Positions 48,054 to 52,289 of a DNA stretch of 52,289 nucleotides are shown piece by piece. A program made the position numbers and the translations under genes. The stretch lies in the NCBI GenBank assembly GCA_949840775.1, contig CATKXO010000018.1, positions 1 through 52,289 on the forward strand, written 5' to 3'. Origin of the DNA: an uncultured bacterium (lineage in GTDB: Bacteria > Bacillota > Clostridia > Oscillospirales > Oscillospiraceae). Within the stretch, counting starts at the first letter, position 1, and each line of letters starts with the position of its first letter. Below the pieces are notes generated by a model. That model did no database searches. It had not been told where the DNA came from and was given only the letters and a program-made list of their open reading frames with translations.

Positions 48054-49337
48054 TTACCAGAGGTTTCCGTCCCCGTCAAAGGGCAGGTACTCCGGCTCAG
48101 ATTCGATGGTCAGGTTGGGATTGGCCTGGGCCTCCTCCCAGTAGGCCTCAGACAGCATAATGTGCTCGATGTGCAGGCTGTTGGGGATGCGGACCACCCG
48201 GGGCCGGGTCTTGTCGATCTCGTTGCAGCTCTTGATGCACACCTGAATGGCCTCCTTGTCGCTCTCCATCACAATGGGGATGCGCACCCCGCCCAGCACT
48301 GTGCAGGTGATGGCGTTGGGGTACATGGAGGGCAGGTCCAGCTGGTCGAACACCCGCTTGGTGGTGGCGCTGGAGTAGCCCAGGCCGATGCCGTTGCCGT
48401 GGGTCTCGGGGCTCAGGTCCAATACCACCACCCGCTGGGCCTTGATGCCGCCGGAGGCGGAGTTGGAGCAGAAGGTGCCGGTGATGTTGGGGTCCATGCC
48501 GTCGCCGCTGAAGTTTTTGCCGATCTGGTCCACCACCAGCACGTCGCACTCGTCCACCAGAATGCGGGGCATATAGGTGAAAGCCTCCTTCAGCAGCTCG
48601 GGCTCCACCGTCTCGATGTCCTCGGCGGCCACGGCGGTGATTTTGCAGGTCTCCTCAAAGGCGTTCTCAATGGTGGGCACGCCGAAGAGGATGGGGGCGT
48701 TTTCCAGGATACAGTGGCCGAACAGGGGGAGGTTCTTGGCCATGTTGTGGAAGCCCTCCTCGTGGACCTGCTCCGCGCCATGCTGCTTGCCCAGGCCAAT
48801 GGCCATCATCTTCATCATGCCGCTCTCGTAGCGGCCCCGGAAGGCGGTGTGGGGCTTGACCCGGCAGCCCAAGATGATGCCGTCGGACTCGGCGGCATTT
48901 TTGTCGATGAAGACCTCCTTGCCCTCGGCGTTCACCCCAATCTTCTTCACCTCCATGGAGGAGACGATGGGACAGCCCACATAGTCCTCCGTGATGCCGT
49001 AGCCCTCCAGGATGGCCCGCTGGCCCTGGGCGGTGGCCCCGCCGTGGCTGCCCATGGCGGGCACGATAAAGGGCTTGGCCCCCCGGGACTTGCAGAAGTC
49101 GGCGATGCACCTGGTGGTCAGGGCCACGTTGGCGATGCCCCGGGAGCCGGCGGTGATGGCGATGCGCATGCCGGGTTTGACCCGGGAGGCGAATTTCTCC
49201 TGGTTCAGCAGCTGGGAGATGATGCCGGGGATGTCCTCCGGGTCGATGCGGGGACGGGGAAAGTACTGCTTGACCCGGAACATTTTCGGCACATAGGTAT
49301 CTTTGACCAGGTCGGCCACCAACGGTCTTTCTCTCAT
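48054..49337 (-). CDS. LarA-like racemase/epimerase (DUF2088) protein, 427 aa
   Basis: It resembles the lactate racemase LarA superfamily: AITAGSRGIANVALTTRCIA, a histidine loop PAMGSHGGATAQGQRAILEG, then ILGCRVKPHTAFRGRYESG with a lysine/histidine segment GLGKQHGAEQVHEEG. LarA uses a nickel-pincer cofactor to racemise 2-hydroxy acids; relatives epimerise aldonates such as gluconate at C2. Between a TRAP importer and UxaB/UxaA, an aldonate C2-epimerase fits better than lactate racemase. Specificity is inferred from context. Ends 22 bp before uxaB. Confidence 0.75.
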   Translation of the reverse strand: MRERPLVADLVKDTYVPKMFRVKQYFPRPRIDPEDIPGIISQLLNQEKFASRVKPGMRIAITAGSRGIANVALTTRCIADFCKSRGAKPFIVPAMGSHGGATAQGQRAILEGYGITEDYVGCPIVSSMEVKKIGVNAEGKEVFIDKNAAESDGIILGCRVKPHTAFRGRYESGMMKMMAIGLGKQHGAEQVHEEGFHNMAKNLPLFGHCILENAPILFGVPTIENAFEETCKITAVAAEDIETVEPELLKEAFTYMPRILVDECDVLVVDQIGKNFSGDGMDPNITGTFCSNSASGGIKAQRVVVLDLSPETHGNGIGLGYSSATTKRVFDQLDLPSMYPNAITCTVLGGVRIPIVMESDKEAIQVCIKSCNEIDKTRPRVVRIPNSLHIEHIMLSEAYWEEAQANPNLTIESEPEYLPFDGDGNLW

Positions 49338-49362
49338 GCTAAAGCCTCCATTCGTTTGGGAA

Positions 49363-50649
49363 TCAATAGATCAGATCCACCAGGAAGGTGGACAGCGGGG
49401 GGAAATAGGTCAGCAGGATAATATCAAACAGGAACAGCAGGTAGAAGGGCATGGCCTCCTTGATAAAGTCCTTGGTGGGGCACTTGGTGATGCCGCAGGT
49501 GACAAACATCAGCGTGCCCATGGGGGGCGTAAAGGCGCCGATGGTGCAGTTGAAGATGTACACCATGGCGAAGTGGACGGGGTCGATGTTGAAGGCCATG
49601 GCCACGGGGTGCAGCAGGGGGCCCAGCACGATCATGGAGGCGTTGCCCTCTACAAACATGCCCACGATAATCAGGAAGATGTTGACCACCAGGAGGAAGA
49701 CGTACTTGTTGCTGATGGTGTTGGTCATCCAGTTGGCAAAGGTCTGGGGAATCTGCTCCTTGGTGAGCACCCAGGAGAAGCAGGAGGCGGCGGCGACGAT
49801 GAGCATGATGGAGCTGGTGGTGGTCACCGTCTCCTTGCAGCCCTTGACAAAGTCGCCCAGCTTCATCTCCCGGTAGCCCAGGCCCAGGGCCAGGGCGTAG
49901 ACGATGGCCACGGTGCCCGCCTCGGTGGCGGTGAAGATGCCGATGCGGACGCCGCCGATGATGATAATGGGCAGCAGCATGGGGAGGATGGCGGGCTTGA
50001 TGGCCTGGAACTTCTCGCTGGCCGGGATGGGGGTGGTGCGGGTGGGCTTATAGCCCCGCTTCTTGGACAGGAAGTGGGTGAAGATCATCAGAGTGACCGT
50101 CAGGAAGATGCCGGGGCCGATACCGGCCACGAAGAGCTTGCCCACGGAGATGTTGTTGATGCAGGCGTAGATAATCAGGCCGGTTCCGGGGGGAATCAGG
50201 GGGACCACCATACCGGAGGCGGCGGTGATGACGGTGGAGAAAGCCTTGGAGAAGCCGTGGGCCTCCATGGGGGGCACCAGCATCTTGGCCTCCATGGCCG
50301 CGTCGGCCAGGGAGGAGCCGGACAGGCCGCCCATCAGGGTGGACAGCAGGATATTCACCTGGGCCAGGCCGCCGGGCATCCGGGCGGTGAGGACGGAACA
50401 GCAGTCCATGATGCGCCGGGTCACGCCGGTGTAGTTCATAAACACGCCGGCCATGACGAAGAAGGGGATGGCCAGCAGAGACAGGCCCTGGGCCCCGGAC
50501 AGGGTCTGCTGGGCAAAGATCATGGCGTTGGTGGTGGGGTTGCCCAGGAAGTAGACCGCGGAGGCGGCCAGCACCGAGATATAGACCGGGACCTTGAAAA
50601 ACAGCATAACCAGCAGCAGGATGCAGGCCACAATCACAATATTGTTCAT
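49363..50649 (-). CDS. dctM: TRAP transporter large permease (DctM)
   Basis: 428 aa with about twelve membrane segments; family motifs LSLLAIPFFVMAGVFMNYTG, LMGGLSGSSLADAAMEAKML, VVPLIPPGTGLIIYACIN and FVEGNASMIVLGPLLHPVAM. It transports the solute handed over by DctP, driven by a Na+ gradient. The ATG overlaps the dctQ stop (ATGA). The uronate enzymes downstream suggest a hexuronate or aldonate substrate. Confidence 0.93.
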   Translation of the reverse strand: MNNIVIVACILLLVMLFFKVPVYISVLAASAVYFLGNPTTNAMIFAQQTLSGAQGLSLLAIPFFVMAGVFMNYTGVTRRIMDCCSVLTARMPGGLAQVNILLSTLMGGLSGSSLADAAMEAKMLVPPMEAHGFSKAFSTVITAASGMVVPLIPPGTGLIIYACINNISVGKLFVAGIGPGIFLTVTLMIFTHFLSKKRGYKPTRTTPIPASEKFQAIKPAILPMLLPIIIIGGVRIGIFTATEAGTVAIVYALALGLGYREMKLGDFVKGCKETVTTTSSIMLIVAAASCFSWVLTKEQIPQTFANWMTNTISNKYVFLLVVNIFLIIVGMFVEGNASMIVLGPLLHPVAMAFNIDPVHFAMVYIFNCTIGAFTPPMGTLMFVTCGITKCPTKDFIKEAMPFYLLFLFDIILLTYFPPLSTFLVDLIY

Positions 50650-51179
50650 TCGTGCTTCGCCTCCTCAAATTCCTCATCGGTGATGGCCTCGATGGTCTCC
50701 TGCTCGGAGTAGTGCAGGAAGTTGACCAGGATGAAGTTGAAGATCTGCCACACGCAGGACAGGGGAACGATGCTGTAGATCATGATATAGGACATATGCA
50801 GGACAGCGGTGGTACGTCCGCTGGTTTTGAACACGTTCATATATTTGATGCTCAGATAGCCCAGGAAGGCCAGTGTGACCACAGAGATGACCAGGATCAG
50901 AATGTTGACGACGACCTTCATGGCCTTGGGGAAGAACTCGTAAAAGACTTCAATGGCGGCGTGGTTGGCGGTGCGGAAAGCCGCGCCCGCCGCGCCGAAG
51001 ATGACCCATACGATCAGGGCCGCCTGAACCTCTTCGATCCAGGCAAAGGGCGAACCCAGGATGTAGCGGAAGATGACGCCGGCAAATGTGAGCGCCACAA
51101 GGATGCACATGGCCAGAGACGCGATGGCCACGTCGATATTCAGCAGCCAGAATTTCAGGCCGCGCTGCTGTTGTTTCAT
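50646..51179 (-). CDS. dctQ: TRAP transporter small permease (DctQ)
   Basis: 177 aa with four hydrophobic segments; FAWIEEVQAALIVWVIFGAA is the DctQ signature. It complexes with DctM in the membrane. ATG at 51179 with ggaggggg upstream; overlaps dctM by four bases. The 132-bp gap to dctP contains two hairpins. Confidence 0.92.
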   Translation of the reverse strand: MKQQQRGLKFWLLNIDVAIASLAMCILVALTFAGVIFRYILGSPFAWIEEVQAALIVWVIFGAAGAAFRTANHAAIEVFYEFFPKAMKVVVNILILVISVVTLAFLGYLSIKYMNVFKTSGRTTAVLHMSYIMIYSIVPLSCVWQIFNFILVNFLHYSEQETIEAITDEEFEEAKHE

Positions 51180-51235
51180 GGAACCCCCTCCAATCTCGTT
51201 TTTCCTGCCGGACGCTGTCCGGATTGTTGAGAAAA

Positions 51236-51279
51236 GGGGGGCGGAGCGCAGCTCCGCCCCCAGCCTGCCTTAAGGCAGG
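51236..51279 (-). terminator. Paired hairpins between dctP and dctQ
   Basis: GGGGGCGGAGC and GCTCCGCCCCC (51236-51261) form a strong hairpin, and CCTGCCTTAAGGCAGG (51264-51279) is a perfect palindrome. They lie after dctP and would protect or partly terminate its mRNA, giving more DctP than DctQM. Confidence 0.7.
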
Positions 51280-51311
51280 AAGATCATTCCTGATGCAAGG
51301 TATCTGTCTGT

Positions 51312-52289
51312 TTACTTGGCAATGGCCTTCACGGTGTCATACAGGCCCTCGGACCAGCCCAGGGTATCGGTGGCCTCGGCAAAGAACTTCTGGGCGGCGT
51401 CGATCCAGGCCTGCTTGTCGGCATCAGTCAGCTCGTAGATTGTAACCCCGGCGTCCTTCATGCCCTGCTCGGCGGTGGCGGTGATCTCGTCGTAGAGGTC
51501 ATTGTTCATCAGGCCGGCCTCATCGGCGCACTCCATCAGAATCTGCTGCTGCTCGGGGGTCAGGGTGCTGAAGAAGGACTCGCCGCAGATCCACATGGAG
51601 GTGGCCAGGATGTGCTCGTTCTTGCACAGGTACTTGGCGACCTCGTGGAAAGAGCGGTTATACAGGGAGCTGATGGGGTTCTCAACGGCGTCGATGGTGC
51701 CGCCGCTCATGGCCTGGTACACGTCGCCCATATCCATACCCACGGAGGTGGCGCCCAGATCGGTGAAGCTGGTGATGGACAGGTCGTTGGAGGACACGCG
51801 CAGCTTCAGGCCGGCCAGGTCGGCGGGGGTGTGGATGGGCTTGATGGACAGGATGTCACGGGCGCCGTAAATCCAGTTGGAGGACAGCACGCGGATGCCG
51901 CCGGTGGCGGCCAGCTGGTCACACAGGTCGGAGTACCAGTCGCTGTCCAGCACCTTCCACAGCTCATCCCAGGAGTCGAAGGCGTAGGGGGCGTAGAAGA
52001 AGCCGAAATCCTTCACGCCGTACTCGGCCAGGAAGGCGCCGTCGGCCACGGTGATGACGTTCTCGCCCATGAGCATCTGGTCGATCAGGTCGTTCTTTTT
52101 GCCCAGGGTGGAGTTGGGGAACAGCTCCAGGTTGATGGTGCCGTTGGACTTCTCAGCCACCAGCTCCTTCCACTTCTCGCAGGCCTGGGCCGCAGGCTCG
52201 GTGACGGCGTTCTCATAGCCCACGTTGATGGTGACGGCGGCGGCGGGGGTGCTGGGGGTGGAGGCGGCGGGGGTGCTGGAGCCGGCGGG
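51312..52289 (-). CDS. dctP: TRAP substrate-binding protein (DctP), N-terminus outside window
   Basis: The frame runs to the right edge through a Ser/Thr/Pro/Ala linker, so the signal peptide or lipobox is missing. The mature part is DctP-like: WKELVAEKSNGTINLELFPN, LKLRVSSNDLSITSFTDLGA (ligand-binding arginine) and MSGGTIDAVENPISSLYNRS. It captures a carboxylate solute outside the cell and delivers it to DctQM. It is the first visible gene of the uronate operon. Confidence 0.9.
   Translation of the reverse strand, partial: PAGSSTPAASTPSTPAAAVTINVGYENAVTEPAAQACEKWKELVAEKSNGTINLELFPNSTLGKKNDLIDQMLMGENVITVADGAFLAEYGVKDFGFFYAPYAFDSWDELWKVLDSDWYSDLCDQLAATGGIRVLSSNWIYGARDILSIKPIHTPADLAGLKLRVSSNDLSITSFTDLGATSVGMDMGDVYQAMSGGTIDAVENPISSLYNRSFHEVAKYLCKNEHILATSMWICGESFFSTLTPEQQQILMECADEAGLMNNDLYDEITATAEQGMKDAGVTIYELTDADKQAWIDAAQKFFAEATDTLGWSEGLYDTVKAIAK

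Noticed and set aside
46664-50712. Long plus-strand frames opposite uxaB, the LarA-like gene and dctM
   Set aside because: All are antisense to genes with clear motifs and operon overlaps; products are low-complexity.

Overview
The window is a high-GC, low-repeat chromosomal segment from a Gram-positive anaerobe. T-box control of ilv genes, S-layer-homology (SLH) exported proteins, an HPr/PTS set, Fe-S class I fumarase, a TRAP/uronate operon, a holin-like toxin and the codon preferences together suggest a gut member of the Oscillospiraceae (Flavonifractor/Lawsonibacter/Intestinimonas type). This placement is inferred from gene content; no marker gene was compared.

Layout. 1-4061: 3' part of a very large SLH surface protein and its terminator. 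4072-5013: an orphan phage-tail-like gene and a nest of GC-rich intergenic repeats. 5066-8030: a stand-alone PTS EIIC-type membrane protein behind a consensus promoter with a 26-bp palindromic operator, then phosphoglucomutase. 8115-11100: an operon of an Xre-type regulator, four small membrane proteins sharing a D-E-R-(N/E) motif, and an RluA-type pseudouridine synthase. 11278-13730: ilvD divergent from a FadR-type GntR regulator, with a matching operator between them. 13928-15775: a compact prophage-like lysis cassette (holin, C39-type endolysin, small membrane protein). 15852-18624: an unusual HPr, a small SLH protein, and prfB without the usual frameshift. 18665-19313: a probable type I toxin-antitoxin locus (44-aa holin-like peptide and convergent antisense RNA) back-to-back with a 58-aa ribbon-helix-helix protein.

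19420-26134: an AIM24-family protein, a YerB-like lipoprotein, and two near-duplicate SLH/leucine-rich-repeat proteins flanking mgtE. Each duplicate has a leader carrying two tandem copies of a 38-bp double palindrome; mgtE has a long structured leader. 26140-27184: a small sigma-region-4-like regulator cluster and tRNA-Thr/tRNA-Tyr. 27350-31190: a P-loop protein and a Crp-controlled ABC importer. 31197-36896: three large uncharacterised genes (two TPR proteins, one ending in SUFU and DUF2185/Imm33-like domains), translationally coupled to a two-subunit class I fumarase. 37045-37550: a Doc toxin with a tiny partner. 37599-43931: a branched-chain amino-acid gene array under a T-box (ilvB-ilvH, DUF1877 gene, ilvB-ilvN-ilvC) with two complete acetolactate synthases. 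44069-44995: a response regulator-diguanylate cyclase. 45030 to the right edge: a TRAP transporter/LarA-like/UxaB/UxaA operon for hexuronate or aldonate use; dctP runs off the edge.

A family of ~70-81-bp elements with inverted ends (GTAGGGGCCGCC or GTGGGACCCGCC type) occurs six times between genes. In three cases the element end supplies the TAG stop codon of the adjoining gene. The least explained parts are the TPR/SUFU cluster, the four-paralogue membrane operon, the tandem-palindrome SLH leaders and the mgtE leader.
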